Made by a program: the position numbers and the translations under genes. A stretch of 64,000 nt of DNA from Planctomycetia bacterium (GTDB lineage: Bacteria > Planctomycetota > Phycisphaerae > UBA1845 > UTPLA1): positions 186,001 through 250,000 of the forward strand of contig JABTTW010000003.1 of NCBI GenBank assembly GCA_015075745.1. Reading direction: 5' to 3'. Shown in pieces: positions 8,722-17,977 of this stretch; positions within the stretch are counted from its first letter, which is position 1; each line of letters begins with the position of its first letter. The notes under the pieces were generated by a model, which ran no database searches, was not told the DNA's origin, and saw only the letters and a program-made list of their open reading frames with translations.

Positions 8722-9777
8722 ATGCAAACCCAGCAGGGTACACGGATTGCGATCATTGTTACCGTTATCTGCGGAGGCTGTGCAAAGCCGGCATTCGTGC
8801 TGAATCCTGACGCAACGCCAGAAGCGAACTGGGCGGAAAGCGAATCCCGCTACCTCTCCAACGTCCGCCAGCTCACTTTCACGGAAATGGGATTGGACCG
8901 TTCCGGCGAGGCGTATTTCAGCCCCGACATGCGGCGCATCATCTTCCAGGCGTATCCCAAAGGCGAGTCGAAATACCAGATGTTCACGCTGGAGCTCGAT
9001 CAGAACGGCCACGCGCTGCCGGGCACGCTCAAGCAAGTCAGCCCCGGCGGCGGCGCGTGCACCTGCGGGTACTTTGCGCCGGACGGCAAGAGCATCATCT
9101 ACGCCTCGAGCTATCTTCATCCCGACATGGAGAACCCAAATAAGTATCACCGCGAAGGCAGCACCTACACATGGGACATGCCCGGCGGGATGGACATATT
9201 GCGCGCTGACGTCGACGGCTCGAACCCGAAGCAAGTCACCGACACGCCGGGATACGACGCCGAGTGCGCCTTCAGCCCTGACGGGAAATTCATCGTCTTT
9301 TCCAGCGACCGCAACGGGAACCCCGACCTATACATCATGCGCGCCGACGGCACGCTTGTGCGCCGACTCACCGACAAACCGGGCTATGACGGCGGGCCGT
9401 TTTTTTCACCCGATGGCCAGCGCGTCATTTTCCGCGCCGATCGGAATCAGGACGATCACCTTCAGCTTTTTGTGATCAACGCCGACGGCACCGGCGAGCG
9501 GCAGCTCACGACGCACAGCGACATCGTCAATTGGGCCCCCTACTGGCTGCCGGACGGCAAGTCGGTTGTCTTCACGACGAGCATTCACGGGCACCGCAAC
9601 TACGAGGTCTATTGGCTGAACATCGAAACGGGCGCGCAGCGACGCATCACTTACAGCCCACGCTTCGACGGGCTGCCGGTGATCAGCCCGGACGGCAGGA
9701 AGATGATGTGGACGAGCCAGCGCGGGCCGGACGGATCGAGCCAGATCTTCATTGCGGATTTTGACTCGCCCCAATAA
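8722..9777 (+). CDS. TolB-like WD40/PD40 beta-propeller protein, probably exported
   Basis: A 351-residue protein built from PD40 repeats of the TolB type. The pattern (A/V)FSPDGKFIVFSSDRNGNPDL repeats with variants at about residues 72-82, 115-125, 185-200, 230-240, 272-285 and 318-330, which would make a six-bladed propeller. The N-terminus has a hydrophobic stretch ending in CGGCAKP, so it may be a lipoprotein, though this is a weak lipobox. GAAGGGAG five bases before the ATG supports the start. No other tol gene is nearby, so it is probably not TolB itself but a related envelope protein. Confidence 0.85.
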   Translation: MQTQQGTRIAIIVTVICGGCAKPAFVLNPDATPEANWAESESRYLSNVRQLTFTEMGLDRSGEAYFSPDMRRIIFQAYPKGESKYQMFTLELDQNGHALPGTLKQVSPGGGACTCGYFAPDGKSIIYASSYLHPDMENPNKYHREGSTYTWDMPGGMDILRADVDGSNPKQVTDTPGYDAECAFSPDGKFIVFSSDRNGNPDLYIMRADGTLVRRLTDKPGYDGGPFFSPDGQRVIFRADRNQDDHLQLFVINADGTGERQLTTHSDIVNWAPYWLPDGKSVVFTTSIHGHRNYEVYWLNIETGAQRRITYSPRFDGLPVISPDGRKMMWTSQRGPDGSSQIFIADFDSPQ

Positions 9778-9788
9778 ACAATCGGCGG

Positions 9789-10607
9789 CTACCCGTGAGC
9801 CTGGGCCCAGCCTTTGGTCGCGAGCAGATATGCGCTGTAGAGCAAAAGTGCCACGAGGGCGTATCGAATGACGCGCACCGGCCAGCGGTGGACCTTCGCC
9901 GCGGTGAAGTATGAGGCGATCATCGCCGACGGCACGAGACACAGCGCCAGCATCAGCGACTCACGGATCGTGAATCCGTGCTCGGTCAGCCGGCTGTTCT
10001 TCGCAATCGCGCCGACGACGCTCGACCACAAGATCGTGCTGGCCGAATTGGCGATGGCGTTGGTCAGGGGAATGCGCAGGGCCACCTGCTGCGCGGGGAC
10101 GGCCACCAGCCCCCCGCCGACGCCGAGCAGGCCGCCGAGCAGGCCGGACGGCAGGCCGACGGCGGCCACGATCAGCGACTTGGACAACTTCGCCGAGTCC
10201 GCCTCCGTCATCTTCTGAAAACGGTGACCCGATCCAAGCCTTATGAGGTTGTAGGCGATCACGTAAGCCAGAAACGCGGCGAACGTAATCTGCAAATACC
10301 CCTGACCGCTGCCGCGAAACATCGGCAGCTCGCTGACGAACACACCCAGCACCGCGCCGACGATCGCGCTGGGAATCATCCATCGAGTAACGGGCCGCAG
10401 CATCGCCCGCACCTGAGTGTGCCGCAGGACCGCCGGCCCGACGACGAAGAAGTTCACGATCATCGCCGCCGCTTGATAGAGATGCTGCTTGTCCGGTCCG
10501 AGCAGCAGGACCAACCCGGGGATCATCACCGCGGAGCCGCCGATACCCAGCAGCCCGCCGCTGGCGCCGCCCGCAAGTCCGATGATCACCAGCCAGAAAT
10601 ACGTCAT
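9789..10607 (-). CDS. TauE/SafE family sulfite exporter-type permease
   Basis: A 272-residue polytopic membrane protein of the TSUP family. Two related halves each carry a glycine-rich signature: GGASGGLLGIGGSAVMIPGL near the start and LLGGLLGVGGGLVAVP near residue 165. About eight membrane segments are visible. Members move sulfur-containing or carboxylate anions; the substrate here cannot be inferred because no sulfur-metabolism gene is adjacent. It converges on the TolB-like gene with an 11-base gap and diverges from the CorC-type pair. Confidence 0.9.
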   Translation of the reverse strand: MTYFWLVIIGLAGGASGGLLGIGGSAVMIPGLVLLLGPDKQHLYQAAAMIVNFFVVGPAVLRHTQVRAMLRPVTRWMIPSAIVGAVLGVFVSELPMFRGSGQGYLQITFAAFLAYVIAYNLIRLGSGHRFQKMTEADSAKLSKSLIVAAVGLPSGLLGGLLGVGGGLVAVPAQQVALRIPLTNAIANSASTILWSSVVGAIAKNSRLTEHGFTIRESLMLALCLVPSAMIASYFTAAKVHRWPVRVIRYALVALLLYSAYLLATKGWAQAHG

Positions 10608-10684
10608 GTGCTGTTCGTCGTTGGCAACAGTGTCTGCACCCGACTTCGACAGTAATCAGCCGTCGCCCTAAAATCAAAGGCTGG

Positions 10685-12037
10685 ATGTCACCTCACCTGA
10701 TCGACAGACTCATCGAGAATCTCCCCGCCTTTGCGCTTATCGGGACGCTGATCATCGCCAGCGCCATGGCCTCGGCGAGCGAGACCGCGCTCTTCGCGCT
10801 GACGCGCAAGCAACTTCAGGATCTGGCGGGGTTCAATACCGTCAGTGCTCGAAAAGTCGCCCAGCTTCGGGCCGATCCGCGCGGGCTTCTGTCCACGCTT
10901 CTGCTGACCAATACAGCGATCAACATGCTGTTGTATTCCGTCCTGGGGGTCACGTCGGTCCGGCTTTCCGGCGGATCGACGGCCGTGGCGACGGTCTTCG
11001 GCATTGGTGGTTTTGTGGTCACCGTGTTCGGGGCGGAAATCCTCCCCAAACAAATCGCACTGATACTCAGCGTCAAGCTCTCGCTGATGATCGCGCCCGC
11101 CATTCGGGGTCTGGTCATTGCAACGTCCCCCCTTCGCTGGCTGCTGGAGAACGTCTTCGTTGAGCCTCTGATTCGGCTGGTCAGCGGCACGACGCTGCCG
11201 GCCTCATCGATCGCCGCGGAAGAATTGCAGGAGCTTGTCAGCATCTGCGAGGACGGCGGGCTGATTGATGATCGAGAAAACAGAATCATTCATCACGTCT
11301 TCGAGCTGGCCGAAACGCGCGTCAGCGCCCTGATGGTGCCACGGGTGGACTTCAGCGCCTTCAATATTGCGCATGATCGCCACGACCTCGAAAAGCTGTT
11401 CAAGACCGCCCGGCTTCTGCGAATGCCCGTCTATGAAGGCACGATCGACAACATCATCGGAACCGTCGCCGCACGTGATACGTTTCTGTATCCGGACAAG
11501 CCGATCCGCGAGATGCTCAAGCCGGTTCAATTCGTACCCGAACAGGCGGGCGCCGAGTCGGTTCTCCAGCACTTTCGGCATACGGGCACGCAGATGGCCA
11601 TCGTGGTGGATGAGTACGGCGGGCTCGCCGGGGTCATCGCCATGGAGGATATCGTCGAGGCCATCGTCGGAAATCTCTCGGCGCCGGGCGAGACGGGCGA
11701 TGAACCGCGCCTCGTTCGATTAGGCCCCAACACGTTCACCGTCGATGCCGCCATGGACATTGACGACTTCCGCCGGGCCTTTGAGCTTCCCATCGAGGAC
11801 ACGCGATTCGAAACGGTGGGCGGCCTCATCGTCGAGTCATTCGGCAGGCTGCCGGAACCCGGCGACGAAGTGACGATCGGCCATGTGGTCTTGCGCGTCA
11901 TGGTCATGCGGAAGCGGCGCGTATTTCGGGCCATGGTGACACTTCTCAAACCGACCGGGGAAAACGCCGACCTGTCGCTGCTGCTCGCCGCCGACGCCAA
12001 ATCGACGGCCGATCGTCGGGAAGGAGGCGCCGCATGA
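10685..12037 (+). CDS. CNNM/CorC-type transporter protein with CBS pair and CorC_HlyC domain
   Basis: A 450-residue protein with the full hemolysin-C/CorC layout: an N-terminal membrane domain (CNNM, about 10-190; ASETALFAL and GAEILPKQIAL), two CBS domains (about 215-335; VPRVDFSAFNIAH and MAIVVDEYGGLAGVIAMEDI), and a C-terminal CorC_HlyC domain (about 350-430; TVDAAMDIDDFRRAF, FETVGGLIVE). Members are linked to magnesium or cobalt handling and efflux. The stop overlaps the next, related gene by ATGA, so the two are probably translated together and may form a heteromer. Confidence 0.92.
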   Translation: MSPHLIDRLIENLPAFALIGTLIIASAMASASETALFALTRKQLQDLAGFNTVSARKVAQLRADPRGLLSTLLLTNTAINMLLYSVLGVTSVRLSGGSTAVATVFGIGGFVVTVFGAEILPKQIALILSVKLSLMIAPAIRGLVIATSPLRWLLENVFVEPLIRLVSGTTLPASSIAAEELQELVSICEDGGLIDDRENRIIHHVFELAETRVSALMVPRVDFSAFNIAHDRHDLEKLFKTARLLRMPVYEGTIDNIIGTVAARDTFLYPDKPIREMLKPVQFVPEQAGAESVLQHFRHTGTQMAIVVDEYGGLAGVIAMEDIVEAIVGNLSAPGETGDEPRLVRLGPNTFTVDAAMDIDDFRRAFELPIEDTRFETVGGLIVESFGRLPEPGDEVTIGHVVLRVMVMRKRRVFRAMVTLLKPTGENADLSLLLAADAKSTADRREGGAA

Positions 12038-13062
12038 TCCTGGCCGAGTTGAGCCCAATGGAAGCCACGGTCGGATTTGCGTTCTGCGCCCTCTGCGTGA
12101 TTTTCTCCGGCCTTTATAGCGGCGCCGAGACCGGGCTTTATTGTGTCAGCCGGCTGCGGCTGTCCGTCGCGGCATACCGAAAGAACAAGCGAGCGATGCT
12201 CTTGCAGGATCTCCTGCACCATCGGCCTGATTCCCTTGCCACCGTGCTGATCGGCACCAACATTGCGAACTATCTGGCCCCGCTCTCCCTGGCCTTTCTC
12301 ATTTTGAAAAGCGCCTCCCCGAATCTCACCGAACGCCAGGCCGCCGGAAGCGCCGAGTTCTACACGACCGTCATCCTCACGCCGATGATCTTTATTTTTG
12401 GGGAAATCGTCCCCAAGAATCTATTCCAGCGACATGCCGATCGCTTCATGCCTCACATTGCCCCGATGCTTGTCTTTTCGCGAAGGCTCTTCCGGCTCGC
12501 CGGTTTGATCGGGCTTCAAAGATGGATCGGCACGCTTTTCCTCAAGCACAGCGCGTCGCCCGGCACCGGCACGTTTCTCGGGTCCAGGGCCCAGATGTAT
12601 CAGCTTCTTCACGAGGGCGCGGCCGAGGGGAATCTGACGCGAACTCAGATCGACATGCTGGAAAGCGCCCACAAGCTGCGCGGGATTCCGGTCACGGCGG
12701 TCATGGTTCCGCTTTCCCGGATCGTCATGTTGCGAAGTGATATGGCCATGAAGGACATTCGCGGGGTGATACAGTCATCGCGGCATTCGCGACTGCCCGT
12801 CTATTCGGGTGAGCGCAAGCAAATCATCGGGGTGGCCCACCTGCTCGATTTGATCTACATGGGTGAAAACGATCGGCTCGATCGGGTCATCCGAGAGATC
12901 CCTCGCGTCACCGCCCAGACGACGGTTCTCGACACGCTCGCTGTTCTACAACTGAAGCGCCGGCGGATCGCCGCGATCGAGGACGCCGCGGGCCATTGCC
13001 TCGGGATCGTCACCGTCAAGGATCTGGCGGAGGAACTGATCGGAGAGATCACCGCGTGGTGA
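12034..13062 (+). CDS. CNNM/CorC-type protein lacking the C-terminal CorC_HlyC domain
   Basis: A 342-residue paralogue of the gene before it. The CNNM membrane domain is present (SGLYSGAETGLYCVSRLRL near 30; FIFGEIVPKNLFQRH near 125), as is a CBS pair (VPLSRIVML near 230; RHSRLPVYSG near 255). The protein then ends, so the CorC_HlyC domain found in its partner is missing. It is coupled to the upstream gene by a 4-base overlap. Same pairs of long and short CorC-like proteins are known in other bacteria, which suggests a two-subunit membrane complex. Confidence 0.9.
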   Translation: MILAELSPMEATVGFAFCALCVIFSGLYSGAETGLYCVSRLRLSVAAYRKNKRAMLLQDLLHHRPDSLATVLIGTNIANYLAPLSLAFLILKSASPNLTERQAAGSAEFYTTVILTPMIFIFGEIVPKNLFQRHADRFMPHIAPMLVFSRRLFRLAGLIGLQRWIGTLFLKHSASPGTGTFLGSRAQMYQLLHEGAAEGNLTRTQIDMLESAHKLRGIPVTAVMVPLSRIVMLRSDMAMKDIRGVIQSSRHSRLPVYSGERKQIIGVAHLLDLIYMGENDRLDRVIREIPRVTAQTTVLDTLAVLQLKRRRIAAIEDAAGHCLGIVTVKDLAEELIGEITAW

Positions 13063-13116
13063 GTCTGTTCGCGTTTTCGGCGCCGTTTCGCGGTGCGGAG
13101 AGCGGATCAGGCCCGC

Positions 13117-14166
13117 CTATTTTGTCAGGGCCTTGGCGCTTTCCAGATAGCCGAGCACCTTCTTCATTGATTCCTTCGAGGATTCGTCGGCCAGGGCCAC
13201 CGCCTCGCGCTGGGTGGCAATCGCCGCGTCGAGCATCCCGAGCTGGCACTGGACCTCGGCCAACGCCGTGAGGATGTCCACGTCGCGTCGCTTGGTCAGC
13301 TCCACGGCGCGCGATGCGCTGCGATACATGAGGCCCGCGTTGCGATCGGCGATGGGCTTCTGCAATTCGAACTCCACCAGATCGACCAGTGAATCCGGAT
13401 GGTCCTGCATGGCCGCTTCGATTTTCTGGTCCCAGGCGGCTACCTGGTCCTGCATCTCGTACTCCGCCATCAACTGGCGGCGAATCAGGTAGGGTTGAAG
13501 TTCCTGCGGCTTGAGCGCGATCATCTCGTCGAGCGTCTTGAAGATCTTCTCCTTGTCGCCGTCGGTGTAGGCGGACTTCAACGTGTCCATCAGCTCTTCG
13601 TACTTCTCGGTGGTGGCGGCGGCCTTCTTGGCTACTTCGACGTTGTAGGTGCCGGCGAGGACCCCTTCGACCGCGTCATCCATCGCCGGATCGAGCGGGT
13701 TACCGGTCCAGATCACGATGCCCTTGCGATCCACGATGAAAGCGTGGGGAATCGACTCGATGTCGGCCATGTAGGTCGAGTTGGTCGCCATATCATCGTC
13801 CGATGCGACGTGGTAGGGCATCTCCAGCTTCTTGTTGGAGGCGTTCTTCTTCAGGAACTTTTCGATGGTCTCCGGTTCCTCGTTGCTCACGCTGATGATG
13901 ACCAGGCCGTCCTTGCCGTGCTTGCGATGCAGCTCGCCCAGATGAGGAATGCTCTTGAGGCAGGGCGGGCACCATGTGGCCCAGAACTCCACGAGAAAGA
14001 CGTGCTTCTCGCCGCCCTTTTCATTCGGCAGCGCGGGCGGAGCGGACGTCATCCACTTGCCCGCCTTTACCGCCGGGGCCTTGTCGCCGATCTTCAACCC
14101 CGCCTGCGCGGGAATCGTGACCGCCAATACCGCCACAACACACGCGCCCATCAGAAACCTGGTCAT
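13117..14166 (-). CDS. Exported TlpA/ResA-like thioredoxin-fold protein with helical C-terminal repeat region
   Basis: A 349-residue protein with a Sec signal peptide (cleavage likely after IPAQA, residue 22). A thioredoxin-like domain follows, with the redox motif WCPPC (65-69) in the context VEFWATWCPPCLKSIPHL and the cis-proline loop SIPHAFIVDRKG near 140. Residues 180-349 are helical and TPR-like, with no clear known domain. It should reduce or isomerise disulfides outside the cytoplasm. It is divergent from the bpt-like gene with about 110 bases between starts. Confidence 0.9.
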   Translation of the reverse strand: MTRFLMGACVVAVLAVTIPAQAGLKIGDKAPAVKAGKWMTSAPPALPNEKGGEKHVFLVEFWATWCPPCLKSIPHLGELHRKHGKDGLVIISVSNEEPETIEKFLKKNASNKKLEMPYHVASDDDMATNSTYMADIESIPHAFIVDRKGIVIWTGNPLDPAMDDAVEGVLAGTYNVEVAKKAAATTEKYEELMDTLKSAYTDGDKEKIFKTLDEMIALKPQELQPYLIRRQLMAEYEMQDQVAAWDQKIEAAMQDHPDSLVDLVEFELQKPIADRNAGLMYRSASRAVELTKRRDVDILTALAEVQCQLGMLDAAIATQREAVALADESSKESMKKVLGYLESAKALTK

Positions 14167-14274
14167 GCTGGACTCCCAATCGCAAGGGCGACCTGCGCCG
14201 CCGAGGGCAAATCAGCCCTTTATAGTAATTCCGGCCCCTGCCGGCGCCACGCGGCGCGGCGGAAGTCCGCTGCA

Positions 14275-15021
14275 ATGGTTATTCTATCTGTCATGGACCC
14301 GCACGCCATGAGGGCTGTCCCACTGACCCAGCTACCCCTGCGACGCGGCCCGGTCCATGCCTGTCCCTACCTGCCGGGACGAACGGCCGTCAATGAGTAT
14401 ACGTTCGCGCCCCTGCTTCCGCCTCAAGACTATCTGGCCCTGATGGATCGCGGTTTTCGAAGGAGCGGGGAGTTCGTCTATCGTCCGGTCTGTGACGGAT
14501 GCCGCGAATGCGTTCCAATTCGCGTTCCCGTGGCGAGATTCACGCCGAGCCGGTCGCAGCGTCGCGTTCTACGGCGTAATACCGACGTCCGGGTCGCATG
14601 GGGGACGCCGGAGCCCTCGACCGCGAAGTACGAGCTGTTTGTCCGTTACCTCCGTCATCAGCACGACGGGAGCATGAGCGAAGAGCGCGAGGACTTCGAG
14701 GATTTCCTTTATAAGTCCCCCACGCAATCGCTGGAGATGACCTACACGGTGCTCGACAGGATCATCGCGGTCGGCATCCTCGACCTCTGTCCGACCGCCA
14801 TCTCCTCCGTCTATTTCTATTTCGATCCTGACGAGTCGTGGCGAAGCCCGGGCGTCTTCGGGGGTTTGTGCGAGATCGAGGAATGCCGGCGTCGCGCTCT
14901 GCCCTACTGGTATCTGGGGTTTTACGTCAATGACTGCGCGCGGATGAACTACAAGGCCGCGTTCCGGCCTCATCAACTGCTCGACTCTTCCATGCAATGG
15001 GTCGATCGATGTTCGGCGTAA
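14275..15021 (+). CDS. bpt: Aspartate/glutamate leucyltransferase or arginyl-tRNA-protein transferase (Bpt/ATE family)
   Basis: Adds an amino acid from a charged tRNA to the N-terminus of proteins, marking them for ClpAP-type degradation. The ATE N-terminal domain is complete, with CPYLPGR (about 29-35) and then the cluster YRPVCDGCRECVPIRVPV and FTPSRSQRRVLRRN. The C-terminal half has VGILDLCP, SVYFYFDPD and LPYWYLGFYV, as in Bpt. This start gives 248 residues; ATGs at 14293 and 14308 are alternatives and would remove only non-conserved residues. Whether leucine or arginine is transferred is not certain, though bacterial members of this length are mostly Bpt. Confidence 0.93.
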   Translation: MVILSVMDPHAMRAVPLTQLPLRRGPVHACPYLPGRTAVNEYTFAPLLPPQDYLALMDRGFRRSGEFVYRPVCDGCRECVPIRVPVARFTPSRSQRRVLRRNTDVRVAWGTPEPSTAKYELFVRYLRHQHDGSMSEEREDFEDFLYKSPTQSLEMTYTVLDRIIAVGILDLCPTAISSVYFYFDPDESWRSPGVFGGLCEIEECRRRALPYWYLGFYVNDCARMNYKAAFRPHQLLDSSMQWVDRCSA

Positions 15022-15396
15022 GGCTGCACGCCGCAACCTGCCTCCAAAAATAACTCATCTGTAAAACGGCCGGACCGATAGTTCCTGTGCCGGGGACCGG
15101 CCAGCATGTTGACGACCCCATCCCGCAAGGATTGCGGGAAGCGTGCTTCGCAATTCAGGCTGCGAGGGCCTGGCGGAAAGCACCAACGGGCCGTCTGCGT
15201 GCCGCAATCATTATTAGGCGTATGGGGCCGCTTGGGGGGGCGGCCTCGTGCGTCATTTATCTCCGGCTTCTTTCCGCTCTCACTTCATCTCATGCCGACC
15301 CTGCCCTGCACCGATAAGTCAGTGCGTGGGACCCGCTCGCCATCAGCCCACGCGTACTCGCCATGCGAGAAACGCCTCGCCGATCAGGTGAACATC
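15022..15396. other. Spacer before the HDOD gene with a perfect hairpin
   Basis: TCCCGCAA (15121-15128), loop GGA, TTGCGGGA (15132-15139) is a perfect 8-bp stem about 100 bases beyond the bpt stop. No T-run follows. The open frame upstream of 15397 has no conserved content, so the rest looks like leader sequence of the HDOD gene. Confidence 0.4.
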
Positions 15397-16341
15397 ATGC
15401 TGCAAGTCGAGACACTCGAAGCGATCAAGCGGTCCGCCTCTATTCCGTCGATGCCGATGGTGGCGACGCGTTGCTATGAAATGACGCAGGATCCGCACTG
15501 CGACCTGAACAAGCTGGTCGAGCTCCTGGGCACCGACCCGGGGATCGCCGCGGTTGTCCTGCGGCTCTCCAACTCGTCGCTGTTCGGGTTGACCCGTCAG
15601 GTCTCTTCGCTGCACCAGGCGATGACGCTGCTGGGCATCAAGCGCGTTCGCGAACTGGTGCTCACGCGCTACCTGGTTCAGAAGACTCAGGAGATGACCA
15701 CCGACCTCATCGACATCAACTACTACTGGCGGCGGTCGCTGGCCACGGCGATCCTGTCGGGCAAGTTTGCGGATGTCCTGTCGCCTACGCAGCGGGATGA
15801 GGCCTTTATCTGCGGATTGCTGGCCGATCTGGGCGTTATCGTGATGGCGCGGTGCATGCCGCAGGTTTACGCCCCCATCGTCGCGAACTACCGGCCGCAC
15901 GGCACCGAGGACTGGATTCACGCCGAGTACAACGTCATGGGCGTTTCACACGGCGAAATCACGGCCCTCATCCTCGAACAGTGGAACCTGCCGGCCAGCG
16001 TGGTTGAAGGCGCGCGCTATCATCATGCCAGTCATGGCGACCTGCCCGCCAACTCGGCCGGCGCGAGGCTGGCCAGGATCATCGGCGCGGGCAGCATCAT
16101 CGCCAAGACGCTGTGCGAGACGATGGACCCCGAGGTGGCCCTCAAGTCCTGCATCGAAGGCATGGAGCGCGTCAATCTCGATGTGTCGGTGCTGGCCAAG
16201 GCGCTCGACGGCCTGGAGCAGCAGATCGAGGACATGGCCAATCTGCTTCAGGTCGAAGTACTGTCCAGCCGGATCTTCTCTGTCATCAGCAAACTACTGA
16301 CGCAGACGATCGACGCCGGTACGCCTGTGTCCGTCGGCTAG
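15397..16341 (+). CDS. HDOD-domain signalling protein
   Basis: A 314-residue protein whose residues about 10-215 form an HDOD domain, a relative of the HD phosphohydrolase fold without its metal ligands. Typical pieces are LNKLVELLGTDPGIAAVVLRL, LHQAMTLLGIKRVRELVL, DEAFICGLLADLGVIVMA and VSHGEITALILEQWNLP. HDOD proteins take part in regulatory cascades such as motility and cell-cycle control. The start was chosen at ATG 15397 because AGGTGA lies just upstream and the homology begins there. The stop codon TAG is formed by the TA target duplication and the first base of the IS element that follows. Confidence 0.9.
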   Translation: MLQVETLEAIKRSASIPSMPMVATRCYEMTQDPHCDLNKLVELLGTDPGIAAVVLRLSNSSLFGLTRQVSSLHQAMTLLGIKRVRELVLTRYLVQKTQEMTTDLIDINYYWRRSLATAILSGKFADVLSPTQRDEAFICGLLADLGVIVMARCMPQVYAPIVANYRPHGTEDWIHAEYNVMGVSHGEITALILEQWNLPASVVEGARYHHASHGDLPANSAGARLARIIGAGSIIAKTLCETMDPEVALKSCIEGMERVNLDVSVLAKALDGLEQQIEDMANLLQVEVLSSRIFSVISKLLTQTIDAGTPVSVG

Positions 16342-17579
16342 TGCTCCGTCATCGTTAGCTTTGCGGGTTATTTTTGGAAAGGGTCGATGTTCATGATTGG
16401 ATGGCCGTGGATGGCCTGTTGATCATGGAGGATCGGCGATGAAACGGTATGTGGTTCGGCTGGAGGCGGTGGAGCGGCGGCGATTAAAGGAGTTGGTTTC
16501 GACGGGCAGGGCGGCGGCCTACAAAATTCGGCACGCGAACATTCTGCTTCAGGCGGATGAATCGAAGTCACGACCGGGCTGGCCCGATACGCGGATCGCA
16601 GAAGGCCTGGCGGTGTCGGTTCGGAGCATCGAGTACCTGCGGAAGCGGTTTGTAGAGGAAGGATTGAGGCCTGTTTGGCACCGAAGAAACGGCCCTTCCC
16701 GCCGGTGGCGCCAAAGTTCGACGGCCGCAAGGAGGCCAAACTTGTGGCCGTGGCCTGCTCGCAGCCGCCGAAGGGATACGAACGTTGGTCGCTCCGGCTG
16801 CTGGCCGACCGGGTGGTGGAATTGAAGATCGTGGACGCGGTGTCCCATGAGACGATCCGGCGTGTTCTTCAAAAACGAGTTGAAACCGTGGCAGAAGAAG
16901 ATGTGGTGCATTCCGCCGGACCAGGATGCGGCGTTCGTCTGTGCGATGGAAAATGTTCTGAGGTTTATCACCGGCCCTATGATCCGAAACGCCCGGTGGT
17001 CTGTTTCGATGAGAAGTCCAAGCAACTGGTCTCGGAGGTACGTCGGCCGATGGCGGCGAAGCGGGGTCAGGCGGCGCGGTATGACTATGAATACGAGCGC
17101 AATGGGACGGCGAATTTGTTTGTCTTCGTGGAGCCGCTCAAAGGTTGGCGGCAGGTGACGGTGACGTCGCGGCGTTGCAAAACCGACTTTGCCGGCCAGA
17201 TGCGGGCGCTGGTGGACCTCCACTACCGCCGTGCGGAGAAGATCACCGTGGTGATGGACAATCTCAACACCCACACCGTGTCGAGCCTTTATGCCGCCTT
17301 CCCTCCAGCCGAGGCAAGACGGCTGATGGACAAGCTGGACGTGGTGCATACGCCCAAGCATGGATCGTGGTTGAATATGGCGGAGATCGAGTTCAGCGTG
17401 ATGGAAAAGCAGGCTCTCAACGGCCGCGTCCCCGATGAAAAGGCCCTAACAAAGCAAGTGAAGGCATGGGAATCAAATCGGAACCATCGATCCAAACGAA
17501 TCAACTGGCAGTTCACCACCGATGATGCCCGCGTGAAGCTCCATCGGCTTTACCCGCAAATTGAAACATGACGGAGTAC
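16341..17579 (+). mobile_element. IS630-family element 1, decayed
   Basis: The left end reads GTGCTCCGTCAT and the right end, inverted, GTACTCCGTCAT; both are followed after a few bases by TTTGCGGGT. The element is flanked by TA on each side (16339-16340 and 17580-17581), the known IS630/Tc1-mariner target. Length 1239 bp. The transposase inside is frame-disrupted. Removing the element plus one TA restores a TAA stop for the HDOD gene at the same codon. Confidence 0.9.
16439..17571 (+). pseudogene. IS630 transposase, broken by three frame changes
   Basis: Transposase of the DDE superfamily. The N-terminal helix-turn-helix part reads in one frame (from ATG 16439, GGAGG seven bases upstream) to about 16665; APKKRPFPPVAPKFDG and later text continue in the frame one base back. 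The segment NELKPWQKKMWCIPPDQDAAF (about 16872-16955) lies in the first frame again, and EVYHRPYDPKRPVVCFDEKS returns to the second. Each switch can be explained by loss of one or two bases in a short run (ATTGAGG, CAAAAAC, CTGAGG). The catalytic region VVMDNLNTHT and WLNMAEIEFSV remain. It is unlikely to make active protein. Confidence 0.85.
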
Positions 17580-17977
17580 TAAAGCGGCTTGCGCATCTGC
17601 GTAGCGTCCGGCGCCTCTGCCGGACGTGAATCGCAAGGAACATTTCCTGATATACAACGCTGCATCAACGCGCAATCTGCCATAGAGGACCAAACGCCGT
17701 TGGCGTAATACTCGAAGACGACGTTTCCTGAATATGGCAAGAGGTAAACAAGCAAGCCCGCAGGGACTTCCATTCTGTTATATCCTTGTGAAACTCCGGC
17801 TTGGATTCGGAATAGTTGCGTCAACGAAATCGCAGATATGAAGAAGTAGGCCGCATCGGGTGTTGATGCCCGTGGCGCGCAGTCATTCTCGAACCGTCGA
17901 TCATCATACTTGTGCTTGTTGCATGACGGACGCTCATTCGCCGGACAGCAAGGTCTTGCACCTGAAACCGGCATCAT
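17579..17977 (-). CDS. Hypothetical protein coupled to proA
   Basis: A 132-residue frame with no family I recognise. Its ATG at 17977 overlaps the proA stop as ATGA, the usual sign of translational coupling, which is the main reason to take it seriously. Cysteines are frequent (8 in 132) and the middle (VPAGLLVYLLPYSGNVVFEYY) is hydrophobic. GC content is lower than in its neighbours. Its stop codon falls on the TA at the right border of IS630 element 1. It could instead be spurious sequence between proA and the HDOD gene. Confidence 0.4.
   Translation of the reverse strand: MMPVSGARPCCPANERPSCNKHKYDDRRFENDCAPRASTPDAAYFFISAISLTQLFRIQAGVSQGYNRMEVPAGLLVYLLPYSGNVVFEYYANGVWSSMADCALMQRCISGNVPCDSRPAEAPDATQMRKPL

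Noticed and set aside
13399-14274. Long upstream extension of the bpt frame
   Set aside because: It runs antisense through the thioredoxin-fold gene; Bpt homology begins only near 14330.
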